Shown piece after piece: positions 54,157 through 62,502 of a stretch of DNA of 64,000 nt. This stretch comes from CAYYJR01 sp964472305 (lineage in GTDB: Bacteria > Armatimonadota > Hebobacteria > CAIYQO01). The first letter of the stretch is position 1. Every line of letters begins with the position of its first letter. The position numbers were made by a program, and so were the translations under genes. The DNA is taken from positions 1-64,000 of the forward strand of contig CAYYJR010000002.1 in NCBI GenBank assembly GCA_964472305.1, in the 5' to 3' direction. The notes below the pieces were generated by a model. That model ran no database searches. It saw only the letters and a list, made by a program, of their open reading frames with translations, and was not told the origin of the DNA.

Positions 54157-54855
54157 ATGGCGAAAGGCGCCGCTGATCAACAAGCTAAAGCCAGCATCGC
54201 GGGAATGGTGTTGATTCGCATTTTTCTCGGCGCATTTTTTCTTTACAGCGCCACTGCGAAGATCATCGCGCCGATGGAAACGACACCGCCGGAACTGCCG
54301 CCCGTGCCGCTGGTGCAACCGGCGACCCGCGCGCCGGCACCCGTGAACAGCGTGGCCTCGCCGACCACCCCGGCGCGCGCGCTCCCCCGGCCAGCGCCCG
54401 CGCGACACTTGGTGGCGCCGCCACCCCCGGCGGTCAGCGCGCCGAGCATGTTTTCACCCGAGGCATTCGTCACCATGCTGCGCGAATCCACCGCGCCGGG
54501 ACCGGATACCGAGCACGCCGGACGCTTTGTGCGGCATAATGTCAACCCCGACTTCGCCCTGTTTCTCACCGGCATCGTCAATCCCAATGCCGACGCGTTT
54601 GCCTGGCTGGTGATCGCCGGCGAGGCGGGACTCGGCCTGTTGTTCCTTTTCGGTTTGCTGACGCGAGTGGCGGCGCTGTTCGCCCTCGTCATGAATGCCG
54701 GCTACCTGTTGGCCACCATGCACCTGTCGCCGACCTATATCGGGGCGAACACCGCGTTCCTTGTCATGGAACTGGCAGTGCTGATTGCCGGCGCGGGGCG
54801 CATGTTCGGTCTAGATGGCATGATGGGTAAGAAGAAAGCGAAATCCAAAGATTGA
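54157..54855 (+). CDS. DoxX-family membrane protein with proline-rich insert
   Basis: 232 residues from ATG 54157, GGAGG eight bases upstream. A first membrane helix (MVLIRIFLGAFFLYSATAKI) is followed by a ~75-residue Pro/Ala-rich insert (for example ELPPVPLVQPATRAPAPVNS). The DoxX helices then resume: FALFLTGIVNPNADAFAWLV, GEAGLGLLFLFGLLTRVAAL, FALVMNAGYLLATMHLSP, FLVMELAVLIAGAGRMFGLD. Plain DoxX proteins have no such insert between helices 1 and 2. Family members are inner-membrane proteins sometimes tied to quinone or thiol metabolism. A Lys-rich tail ends it. Confidence 0.78.
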   Translation: MAKGAADQQAKASIAGMVLIRIFLGAFFLYSATAKIIAPMETTPPELPPVPLVQPATRAPAPVNSVASPTTPARALPRPAPARHLVAPPPPAVSAPSMFSPEAFVTMLRESTAPGPDTEHAGRFVRHNVNPDFALFLTGIVNPNADAFAWLVIAGEAGLGLLFLFGLLTRVAALFALVMNAGYLLATMHLSPTYIGANTAFLVMELAVLIAGAGRMFGLDGMMGKKKAKSKD

Positions 54856-55056
54856 GAACCGTTCTCCGCTTGAATCCGAGCCGGATGACACCGAGATGAT
54901 CGCGCCGTTCGACAGGCGCATGCGCTTCGAGTTGGCCGGATAGAGTGCGTGTCCGCGGACAGACCTGACAGGAACCTTGTCGCCATCAGGCGCGTAACGA
55001 TCGGTGCCCGACGGCCGGAGGCATGCCGAGAGAGGCGTTAAAGGTTTTGCGGATTC

Positions 55057-55839
55057 ATGACCCTGGCATTTGATGGTTTTGAGTTGCCAGAAGCCCTGCC
55101 CGCGCTGGGGCACGCGTTATCGACGCGCGACGGCGGCGTGAGTGCGGGTGACTTTGCCGCCCTGAACTTTGGCATGCATGTGGGTGATGATCCGCGATTG
55201 GTCGCGGAAAACCGCCGGCGTTTCGCCGCGGCGGTTGGCTATGAGGCCACGGCGCTGGTGACGGCGCAACAGGTGCATGGCACTCACGTCGCGTGGGTCG
55301 ACGCGGATGATCGCGGGCGCGGCGCCTTCGCCTGGGACGATGCCTTGCCGGCGACGGACGGGCTGATCGTTGCCGCAGCCGGCGTGCCGGTGGCGGTGCT
55401 GGTGGCCGATTGCGCGCCGGTGTTGCTGGTGGATGCGGCGCGGCACGTGCTGGCGGTGGTGCATGCCGGTTGGCGCGGGGCGTTGGGGCGTATCGCCGCC
55501 GCTGCCGTCCGCGTGATGACCGTCGCGGGGTGTGATCCGACGGCGGTGCAGGCGGCCATCGGGCCGACCCTGTGCCCGGCCTGCCTGGAAGTGGGCGATG
55601 AGGTGGCGGCACGGGTAGCTGCCGAGTTCGGTGAGGGTGGTATCGTGCGCGTGGGGACGAAATCCGGACTGAACCTGCGTGCGATGATCGTCGCCGACCT
55701 GGCAAGCGCCGGAGTGTCGCCAGAGCGTATCGTCGTCCACCCGGCGTGCACGCGCTGCCGGAACGATCGGTATTTTTCACACCGCGGCCAGCAGGGTCGC
55801 GCCGGACGCATCGCCCTGGTGGCATGGTGGCGCGAATAA
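55057..55839 (+). CDS. pgeF: Peptidoglycan editing factor PgeF (YfiH/laccase-like)
   Basis: 260 residues with the YfiH pattern: STRDGGVSAGDFAALNFGMH, VTAQQVHGTHVAWVDA, ATDGLIVAAAGVPVAVLVAD-CAP, VVHAGWRGALGRIAAAAVRV, AIGPTLCPACLEVGDEV, and HPACTRCRNDRYFSHRG at the end. The His/Cys metal site looks intact. PgeF in E. coli removes wrongly added L-Ser from peptidoglycan precursors; other members are reported as purine nucleoside enzymes. It lies between doxX and the PilT-like gene. Confidence 0.93.
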   Translation: MTLAFDGFELPEALPALGHALSTRDGGVSAGDFAALNFGMHVGDDPRLVAENRRRFAAAVGYEATALVTAQQVHGTHVAWVDADDRGRGAFAWDDALPATDGLIVAAAGVPVAVLVADCAPVLLVDAARHVLAVVHAGWRGALGRIAAAAVRVMTVAGCDPTAVQAAIGPTLCPACLEVGDEVAARVAAEFGEGGIVRVGTKSGLNLRAMIVADLASAGVSPERIVVHPACTRCRNDRYFSHRGQQGRAGRIALVAWWRE

Positions 55840-55939
55840 GCGAACGCGCAATAATTGCGCGCGATATGGAATAGCTGCTGTATGAGAAACGCGCCCATCG
55901 GCGTGTCGAACCTCGTGATCCCAAAGAGAGGAAACAACG

Positions 55940-57559
55940 ATGGCATTAAATCCCACAGCGACGAACGAACGACTCGCCAAGATTCTCGAACGTCAAAACC
56001 TGTTACCCCTCAATGTCATTAGCGGACTGACGGCTAAAGCCTTACGACAGTCGCAATGGCTCGGGAAAGTGGCCGTCGATGACGGCGCGCTTTCCGCCAA
56101 AGAGATTGCCGATCTTCTCGCGCAGGAAACCAAGTTGCCGTACGTCGAGTTGGAGATGGCCGGGCCGGATCCGCGAGCGCTCGATCTCATCCCGCTGGAG
56201 ATGGCCCGCAACCTGGATGTCATCCCGCTGCAATTGGACGGCAGTCAGCTATACGTCGCGATGGCCAATCCGCTGGATGATACCGCCAAGCTCGCGTTGC
56301 GTGAAGCCGCGCGGTGCGAGGTGGCGTATAATGTCGCGCCGATGGACCAGGTGGCACGCGCGATCGGCTCCTGGTACAACCAGGCCGCGCCCCGCGCCGC
56401 GGCGCCGTCCGCCGCCAGCCCCAATTTTTCCAGCATCCTCGGCAACATGACCCCCGAGCCGCCGCCCCCGCCAACCCCGACCACCGCGCCGGGGTCGGAG
56501 ATGACCATCGAAGAGTTGTTGACGATGATGATCGAGCATCGCGCGTCCGACCTGCACCTGGCCGTCGGTTCACCGCCGCAGATGCGCGTGGATGGGGAAT
56601 TGCAACCGATGCCGTATCCCATGTTGAAGCCGCAAATCGTGCAACCGATCATCTACTCCATCCTCACCGACGTGCAGATCACCGCGTATGAACGGCATTG
56701 GGAGCTGGACTTCTCCTACAGTCTGCCCGGCGTCTCGCGCTTCCGCGTGAATGTCCACCGCCAGCGCGGGTCGGTCGGAGCGGTTTTCCGCTCTATTCCC
56801 TCCGACATCCCCACGCTGGACAAGCTGAAGATGCCGCCCATCGTGCGCGAGTTGACCAATCGCCCGCGCGGATTGGTGCTGGTCACCGGTCCCACCGGCT
56901 CCGGGAAATCCACCACGCTGGCGGCGATGGTGGACGAGATCAACCGCAACCATCGCACGCATATCGTGACCATCGAGGATCCCATCGAGTTCCTGCATAA
57001 TAACAAGCTGAGTGTCATCACCCAGCGTGAAGTGGGCTCCGACACCGAAAGCTTCACCGTGGCGCTGCGCCACGTGCTGCGCCAGGATCCCGACGTGATC
57101 CTCATCGGTGAGATGCGCGACCTGGAAACCATCGCCGCGGCGCTGACGGCGGCGGAAACCGGCCACCTGGTTTTTGCCACCCTGCACACCACCAGCGCGG
57201 CCTCCACCATCGACCGCATCGTCGACGTCTTCCCCGAGCACCAGCAGGATCAGGTGCGCACCCAGCTCGCGAACGTGCTGGAAGGCATCCTCACCCAGAC
57301 GCTGTTGCAGCATATCGACGGTCACGGCCGCTGCTGCGCGCAGGAGATCATGCTCGGCAACGCCGCCATCCGTACGCTCATCCGCGACAACAAGGTGCAC
57401 CAGATGCCCGGCATCATCCAGGCGAGCGGCAAACTCGGTATGCAAACGCTCGACCAGGCGCTGCGCACGCTGGTGCTGAAGAAGATGGTCACCCTCGACG
57501 AAGCGATGACCAAAGCGTCCAACCCCGACGATTTCAAGGCGCTGCTGGCCATGCAGTAG
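55940..57559 (+). CDS. pilT: PilT-type type IV pilus retraction ATPase with N-terminal MshEN domain
   Basis: 539 residues, about 180 longer than standard PilT. Residues ~10-148 resemble the GspE/PilB N-terminal MshEN domain (LGKVAVDDGALSAKEIADLL, QETKLPYVELEM, DVIPLQLDGSQLYVAMANPL). A Pro-rich linker (~150-186) joins this to a full PilT: ASDLHLAVGSPPQMRVDGEL, VTGPTGSGKSTTLAAMV (Walker A 317-324), DPDVILIGEMRDLETIA, TLHTTSAASTIDRIVDVFP, and the PilT-type AIRTLIRDNKVHQM and GMQTLDQALRTL. MshEN domains in other proteins bind cyclic di-GMP. GAGAGGA precedes the ATG. Confidence 0.9.
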   Translation: MALNPTATNERLAKILERQNLLPLNVISGLTAKALRQSQWLGKVAVDDGALSAKEIADLLAQETKLPYVELEMAGPDPRALDLIPLEMARNLDVIPLQLDGSQLYVAMANPLDDTAKLALREAARCEVAYNVAPMDQVARAIGSWYNQAAPRAAAPSAASPNFSSILGNMTPEPPPPPTPTTAPGSEMTIEELLTMMIEHRASDLHLAVGSPPQMRVDGELQPMPYPMLKPQIVQPIIYSILTDVQITAYERHWELDFSYSLPGVSRFRVNVHRQRGSVGAVFRSIPSDIPTLDKLKMPPIVRELTNRPRGLVLVTGPTGSGKSTTLAAMVDEINRNHRTHIVTIEDPIEFLHNNKLSVITQREVGSDTESFTVALRHVLRQDPDVILIGEMRDLETIAAALTAAETGHLVFATLHTTSAASTIDRIVDVFPEHQQDQVRTQLANVLEGILTQTLLQHIDGHGRCCAQEIMLGNAAIRTLIRDNKVHQMPGIIQASGKLGMQTLDQALRTLVLKKMVTLDEAMTKASNPDDFKALLAMQ

Positions 57560-57679
57560 TGAGCGATCAGTGACGCGTGGGCTATGGCACGTGCGGGGAA
57601 CCGTCGTCCCATAGCCCTTTTTGTTCATTTCCCTTGTCGTCGCGCCGACGGGGGAGACATTGTCGTAGGGAGGAAGCGC

Positions 57680-58030
57680 ATGTCAACCGAGCACGCGATC
57701 TCGCCCTGTGGTATCGATTGTTCCACTTGCGAGATATATCGCGCGGCGCACGATCCCCTGGCGGCACAGCGTCTGGCGGAAGCATGGAAGGCCGGTGGAA
57801 ACGCCAACGCCATGCCGGAATGGTTTCGCTGCCAGGGATGCCGAGGTGACCGCAATGTACGCTGGAAAAGTGATTGTCGCATCGCCGCATGCTGTGCGGA
57901 ACAAGGCTTGCTGGATTGCAGCCAGTGTGCCGATTTTCCGTGCGATACCTACCGGAACTGGATCGGCACATGGCCGCATCACCGTGCCGCATATGAGCGG
58001 CTGTGTGCCATGCGACAAAGCGGGAACTGA
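57680..58030 (+). CDS. DUF3795-like cysteine-rich protein
   Basis: 116 residues from ATG 57680 after GGGAGGAAG. The pattern ISPCGIDCSTCEIY, WFRCQGCRGDRN, DCRIAACCAEQGLLDCSQCA, DFPCDTYRNW is that of the DUF3795 family, with about thirteen Cys that probably bind zinc or an Fe-S cluster. Function unknown. It ends just before the tRNA-Ser gene on the other strand. Confidence 0.8.
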   Translation: MSTEHAISPCGIDCSTCEIYRAAHDPLAAQRLAEAWKAGGNANAMPEWFRCQGCRGDRNVRWKSDCRIAACCAEQGLLDCSQCADFPCDTYRNWIGTWPHHRAAYERLCAMRQSGN

Positions 58031-58099
58031 TCCGAAGATGGTGGCAACCAGGACCGGATTTCCTCTCGGCACGGTATCACGAAGGAGAGTTGCGGAAAA

Positions 58100-58190
58100 T
58101 TGGCGGAGGGGGAGGGATTCGAACCCCCGGAGGCTGTGACACCTCAACGGTTTTCAAGACCGCCGCCTTCAACCGCTCGGCCACCCCTCC
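58100..58190 (-). tRNA. tRNA-Ser (anticodon UGA)
   Basis: Reverse strand. Acceptor stem GGAGGGG/CCCCTCC, discriminator G and encoded CCA (58100-58102). D-arm GGCCGAGCGGTTGAAGGC, anticodon TGA in loop CTTGAAAA at 58154-58156, a long variable arm typical of serine tRNA, and T-loop TTCGAAT. A strong promoter lies just upstream. Confidence 0.95.
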
Positions 58191-58210
58191 GCACTGTGCG
58201 CGGCACCCTA

Positions 58211-58239
58211 AGAGTATGTCATCGGCGCGCCCTTGTCAA
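58211..58239 (-). promoter_or_regulatory. tRNA-Ser promoter
   Basis: On the minus strand a consensus -35 TTGACA (58234-58239), a 17-nt spacer and TACTCT (58211-58216), ending ~20 bases before the tRNA 5' end. Confidence 0.75.
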
Positions 58240-58339
58240 CGGCTTTCGTCCTTCACGTGCGGGTGAGCAGAACGGCCTTTCACGGGGCAAGGGAAGTAAT
58301 TTCCAACACGGCCCGACAATCCCTGCCCCACCCAAATGC

Positions 58340-58369
58340 GTCGAGACGCGAGGTTGCTCGCGTCTCGAC
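58340..58369 (-). terminator. Hairpin after TraF-like gene
   Basis: GTCGAGACGCGAG (58340-58352) and CTCGCGTCTCGAC (58357-58369) form a perfect 13-bp stem with a GTTG loop, 24 bases past the stop codon. No T-tract follows. Confidence 0.65.
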
Positions 58370-58393
58370 GGCGTGCCGGGTTGGTGACCGGAA

Positions 58394-59731
58394 TTACCAG
58401 CGCGAAACCAGCGCCACGTTCACCTTGCTGTAGCGCGGAATCTCATTGCCCTTGTAACTTCCTTTCTTGGATGACATCGCCGCGGCGACATCGAGTTGCA
58501 GGAACTTGATGCCGATACCGAGGCCGGCGGTATAGACCAGGCCTTCCTGCTCTTTATTCGCCTGGTTCTGCATGGCGCCGGCGCGCAGGCTGAACCAACT
58601 CGTGGGATGCAGGTTGATGCCGCCGCCGAGATACTGCGAGTCGGTGCCGTCCGCCAGCTTGTTCTTCGAGATGTCGTAGTCCGCGGCGAAATCGATCTTG
58701 TTATTGAACAAGCCCATCGCCACGCCCGCGCGGTACATCGGCTCGACGGGCAGGTCGGTCAGCGAGCCATCCGCCATTTTGAACTTCGGCTTGTTCAGGT
58801 TCTTGCCCACCAGGCCGATGGTCAGGTTGTTCAACAGCGGCGGCTGATACAGCACGCCCGCATCCAGGCCGAACGCCGAACTGGTCTTCTGGCTATTGTC
58901 CAACTGGTCTTGAATATCCTCGGAGTTGGTGTCGATGTTGATGCGGCCCGCATACGTGGTGCCCGACATGTATTTCGCGGAGCCGCCGATGGAGAGCTTG
59001 CCCAGGCCGATATTGAACGTGCGCGCCGTGCTGATGGGCACTTCGACTAACGCCAGCCCGTTCAGGTCGATATAGGTGTCCTGGTTCTGCAGCGCGAATT
59101 CGAGCGAATTCGCCTCGTAGACATTCTGATCGATGGCGGCGCCATTGTAGGTCGCACTGTAAGAGTCGGTAGCCGGATCATAGGCCACGTACGGCAGCAG
59201 CGGATTGCCGGTCGCCACGATGATGTCCAGCTTGTTGGGATCGATGACGGCCTTCGCGCTGGCATCTGAGGTGCCGAACACCGCGACGGAAAGATTCGAG
59301 ATCTGGAAGCCGAGACCGGCCGAAGGCATCAGGAACAGGCCGTTCTTCCCGCCGGACATGTCAAGCAGAATCCCCTGCGCCTCCAGGACATTGGTGGCAT
59401 CCACGCCATTGCTCCCGTTGTTGGGGGCATTGGCCGCGATGCGGTTGATGGCATTTGTCAAATCCAGTTCGGAGAGGCGGTCGATATTTTCCGCCAGGTT
59501 GAACTCGCGAACCCCAAGGCCGACGCTCAGGCTGCCTTCCACGGTATAGCGGCTTTTGGCCAGCAGCGCGGGATTGTAATACCCCGCGTAGGAGCCTTTG
59601 GCGTTGGCGACGCCGGCGCCGCCCATGCCGATGCTTTCATAACCGATCGGCTGGAATTCATATGCGCCGGCGGCGAGAGCGGCCAGCAGCATCAGGCACG
59701 AGAGAAGGGAAAGGATGGGTGCAATTTTCAT
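58394..59731 (-). CDS. TraF/FadL-like outer-membrane beta-barrel protein
   Basis: 445 residues from ATG 59731 after AAGGAG. Signal peptide MKIAPILSLLSCLMLLAALA, then FQPIGYESIGMGGAGVANAK and SYAGYYNPALLAKS (the start motif shared by TraF_2/FadL-like barrels). Alternating strands follow, ending with LQLDVAAAMSSKKGSYKGNE and a C-terminal VALVSRW with the terminal aromatic residue of many outer-membrane proteins. The conjugal transfer label is family history; here it is more likely a porin-like envelope protein. Supports a diderm envelope. Confidence 0.8.
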   Translation of the reverse strand: MKIAPILSLLSCLMLLAALAAGAYEFQPIGYESIGMGGAGVANAKGSYAGYYNPALLAKSRYTVEGSLSVGLGVREFNLAENIDRLSELDLTNAINRIAANAPNNGSNGVDATNVLEAQGILLDMSGGKNGLFLMPSAGLGFQISNLSVAVFGTSDASAKAVIDPNKLDIIVATGNPLLPYVAYDPATDSYSATYNGAAIDQNVYEANSLEFALQNQDTYIDLNGLALVEVPISTARTFNIGLGKLSIGGSAKYMSGTTYAGRINIDTNSEDIQDQLDNSQKTSSAFGLDAGVLYQPPLLNNLTIGLVGKNLNKPKFKMADGSLTDLPVEPMYRAGVAMGLFNNKIDFAADYDISKNKLADGTDSQYLGGGINLHPTSWFSLRAGAMQNQANKEQEGLVYTAGLGIGIKFLQLDVAAAMSSKKGSYKGNEIPRYSKVNVALVSRW

Positions 59732-60176
59732 GTGCGTCTCCTTTGTGGTGGATTGAGCTGGGATGTGCGGTTTGTACGACAGAGCGATTGCTCTCTCAAT
59801 ACCCAAATTATTCCATATCACCGCCCAGAGTCCTGCAAACGATAAAAAAAATATCATCAATGCGGAAGATTGCTTTTCCCTGCAATCCATCGCGGATGGC
59901 AGGAACCGTACGCCGGCCAGCGCAGGAAGCATGTCGGCAGCGGCCGGGAGGACTGTTGCGTCGAGGGCGGACCGCTGCCGGTTACGGCTGCCGGCGCCGG
60001 CGCCGGCAGCGGTTATCTGCTTTCCCCCGCACAGGCCATTCAGGATGACATGCCGCTGGCGAATTGCCTGGCGCTCATCGATGAAGCACAGGCATTATAC
60101 GCGGGCTGACCGGCAGGGCAACCGCCGTCTTCTCCGCAGAAAGACGGCTACTCGCCCGTGCCCAACACCAATCATC
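59732..60176. other. 445-bp gap upstream of TraF-like gene
   Basis: No credible gene. An open stretch ending ...LALIDEAQALYAG at 60,109 has no ribosome-binding site or family match. Contains a 24-bp perfect palindrome at 59987-60010. Confidence 0.5.
59987..60010. repeat. 24-bp perfect GC palindrome
   Basis: The half-site GCTGCCGGCGCC (59987-59998) is followed directly by its exact reverse complement (59999-60010) with no loop. Flanking CCGCTGCCGG and GGCAGCGG extend the similarity imperfectly. Confidence 0.6.
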
Positions 60177-60689
60177 CTACCGATTCGCCTCCCGGTGTGC
60201 CTGTGCACAGGCGATATACACCTCCGCGTTTTCACGGAGATGCGCCTGTTGTTCGGGGGTGAGCTCTTTCAGCACTTTGGCGGGGACGCCGGCGACCAGG
60301 CTGCCGGGGGGGATATCCATTCCTTCACGCACTACCGCGCCAGCGGCAACGAGGCTACCTTTTCCAATTTTCGCGTGGTTGAGCACGATGGCGCCCATGC
60401 CGATCAACACGCCATCCTCAATCGTCGCGCCATGAATGACCGCGTTGTGGCCGATGGTGACGTGATCGCCGATGCAGGCGGGGATGCCCGTGTCGACGTG
60501 CACGCTGGCGTTGTCCTGCACATTGCTGCCCGCGCCGATGGTGATGGCGGCCAGGTCGCCGCGCAGGCACGCGCCATACCATACGCTGGCGTCGCGTCCC
60601 AACGCCACCTCGCCGATCACCGTCGCCGTCGGCGCGACAAAGACGCTGTCATCAAAGTGCGGGCGATTGGTATTGATACGAAGAGTCAC
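60177..60689 (-). CDS. Gamma-class carbonic anhydrase-like protein
   Basis: 170 residues from GTG 60689 after GAGGAA; a longer GTG start (60728) is open. Left-handed beta-helix hexapeptide repeats run through VFVAPTATVIGEVALG, VWYGACLRGDLAAITIGAGS, VHVDTGIPACIGDHVTIGHN (His ligands) and LIGMGAIVLNHAKIGKGS, finishing in a C-terminal helix. Such YrdA/CaiE-type proteins bind zinc between subunits of a trimer. Whether it hydrates CO2 or has another role is not certain. Confidence 0.88.
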   Translation of the reverse strand: MTLRINTNRPHFDDSVFVAPTATVIGEVALGRDASVWYGACLRGDLAAITIGAGSNVQDNASVHVDTGIPACIGDHVTIGHNAVIHGATIEDGVLIGMGAIVLNHAKIGKGSLVAAGAVVREGMDIPPGSLVAGVPAKVLKELTPEQQAHLRENAEVYIACAQAHREANR

Positions 60690-60811
60690 AGGCGTTTCCT
60701 CATGAGTAGATTTGAGCCACAGCGGCACAGCGAGAGCATGGTACGTGGCAAATGCATATTACATCGTCGACTTTCCCGGTTTGCCGTGTTCTCTCCCGGT
60801 GCCATTGTGGT

Positions 60812-62305
60812 TCAGAACAGTCGTGCCGAGTTATGAAAATTTCCCAGGCGGACGCCGGCGCGATCAATGGCGATATGCCGTTTCTCCAGTGATTTGGCGG
60901 CGGGCCAGTCTGCCAGGCGGTCGTTGGTGATGATCACCGCGCCGCGGCGCGCGGCTTCCTCGATAAGCAGTTCGTCGGCTGAGGTGCCGGATTGCGCCAT
61001 GGTGATTTCGCCGCGCTCCACCATATCCATCAACAGGTCGGGCTGGTCGATGCGGTGGCGCAGGCTGGCGTCCACGATGATGAACACCGGGAAATAGCCT
61101 TCCTCCCACGCGGCACGGCGGATTTGCGGCAGGAAAGCCAGCCGGCCGCGACTGTGCGGGCTCATGTTGGCCACGTTGCTGCCGTCCACTATAGCGGGGC
61201 GCAACGGACCGGTGAGCACCGCGCGCGGGATGCCGGCGGTTTCCAACTGCGCGAGCAATGCCTGCTCTTTCGCCGGCTGGTTGGCCAATCGCGCCAGCCC
61301 GTCGCGGATGCGGTCGACCAGCGCCACGTCGTTGTCGGCGAAAGCCGCGCGAATGCGGCTGATTCGGAATGATTGCTTGCCGTGTCCGCTGGGCACGGCG
61401 ATGGTGGGGTCGTCGGCACGCGCGCGCACGGGGCGCGACGGCGGGATTGGCGGCAACGGCGGAGTTTCGTCGTCCTCTCCCGCTGTCGCTTGCAACACCG
61501 CCAGCCCGCGTTGCACCAGCAGAATGGCTTCCGCGATGCTGGCCGCCGTCGGGGTTGGCGCGGCTACCGGCGCCGTGGGCGCGGGGTGTTCCGCCAAGCG
61601 CAACTGCTTGCGTAACTCTTCGACCTCGTCTTCTGCCTTGCGTGCCCGGCGCTGTTCGCGTTCGACGCGCGCCTCCGCTGCTGCCAGTTGTTTCGTTAAG
61701 TCCGCTTCCCGCGCTTGGGCTTGCGTCACAGCGCCGCGCAATCCGGCCACTTCGCGGCGCAGCGCGTCGTGCTCCGTGCTCACCGCTTGCATGCGCCGCC
61801 GCAGCTCGGTCATTTCGGACTGCACATCGGCGATGACGGCGGAAGTCGCGGCGGCATGTCCGGGACGGTTCGCCGCGGGGGGTGCTTCCGCACGATCGAT
61901 CTCCGCCAGTCGATCAGCCCAGGCGCGCACACCTTCGCGCTCGGTGTGCAATAATCCGTACCGTAGCGCCTCAGTCCCGTAACGCTCCAGCAGCGGGCGC
62001 AACGCCGTCGCGGATGGCGTAAAATCGGCGGCGTTCACCACGTGCAGCAACTCGGTGAAGGTTTCTTTCCAGGCGTCCAGCAGACGGACTGCCAGCTTCG
62101 GCTGCCGCTCCAACTCATGCAGCAATCGTTGCTGCACGATTGGCCGCGCCAGCGAGGCCGTGCGCGGCGTGAAACCCTGCAGCACCACCCGGCACAATGC
62201 CGTTTCCCCCTTCACGAAGTCAAGCAACCGTCGTGGCGGCAGGCTGCCGATCAGCAACGCCAGCGGCGCAGGCGCGTTTTCCGGGTTATGCGCGGTAATA
62301 GTCAT
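60812..62305 (-). CDS. NYN-domain (PIN-like ribonuclease) protein with coiled coil
   Basis: 497 residues in three parts. An N-terminal helical domain (~1-150) is followed by a long coiled coil with Glu/Arg/Ala heptads (SEMTELRRRMQAVSTEHDAL to VEELRKQLRL, about 160-245), then a Pro-rich stretch and the C-terminal NYN/Zc3h12a-type nuclease (~367-497). The nuclease shows PAIVDGSNVANM (catalytic Asp), VFIIVDASLRHRI, GTSADELLIEEAARRGAVII and TNDRLADW, with Asp residues at the expected sites. Probably a structure-specific RNA nuclease or toxin-like RNase; the target is unknown. An apparently leaderless promoter precedes it. Confidence 0.8.
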   Translation of the reverse strand: MTITAHNPENAPAPLALLIGSLPPRRLLDFVKGETALCRVVLQGFTPRTASLARPIVQQRLLHELERQPKLAVRLLDAWKETFTELLHVVNAADFTPSATALRPLLERYGTEALRYGLLHTEREGVRAWADRLAEIDRAEAPPAANRPGHAAATSAVIADVQSEMTELRRRMQAVSTEHDALRREVAGLRGAVTQAQAREADLTKQLAAAEARVEREQRRARKAEDEVEELRKQLRLAEHPAPTAPVAAPTPTAASIAEAILLVQRGLAVLQATAGEDDETPPLPPIPPSRPVRARADDPTIAVPSGHGKQSFRISRIRAAFADNDVALVDRIRDGLARLANQPAKEQALLAQLETAGIPRAVLTGPLRPAIVDGSNVANMSPHSRGRLAFLPQIRRAAWEEGYFPVFIIVDASLRHRIDQPDLLMDMVERGEITMAQSGTSADELLIEEAARRGAVIITNDRLADWPAAKSLEKRHIAIDRAGVRLGNFHNSARLF

Positions 62306-62312
62306 TGGCACC

Positions 62313-62342
62313 AGTATAACAAGCCCGAGCGGAAAGGCTCAA
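62313..62342 (-). promoter_or_regulatory. Promoter of NYN-domain gene, apparently leaderless
   Basis: On the minus strand TTGAGC (62337-62342), an 18-nt spacer and TATACT (62313-62318). The ATG begins seven bases after the -10, with no Shine-Dalgarno, so transcription should start at or next to the start codon. Confidence 0.6.
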
Positions 62343-62361
62343 TAGCCGGGACCGATTGGCA

Positions 62362-62395
62362 GCACGCGCCTCCCGATATGTCGGGAGGCGCGTGC
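62362..62395 (-). terminator. 15-bp hairpin after argF
   Basis: GCACGCGCCTCCCGA (62362-62376) and TCGGGAGGCGCGTGC (62381-62395) pair perfectly around a TATG loop, ~110 bases past the argF stop. No T-tract follows. Confidence 0.65.
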
Positions 62396-62502
62396 AACGG
62401 GGAATGCGTCATTCGGTCGCGTTGAACGTCGAAGAACAGTTCCGATGTCGCGGGGTGTCCAACGGTGGCTGGACCCATATGGGTCGTGTGAAGCTCCCGA
62501 CG

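Noticed and set aside
59870..60109. Possible small gene ending LALIDEAQALYAG
   Set aside because: Contains the GC palindrome as repeated Gly/Ala codons and lacks a ribosome-binding site. It could be a decayed gene but there is not enough evidence.
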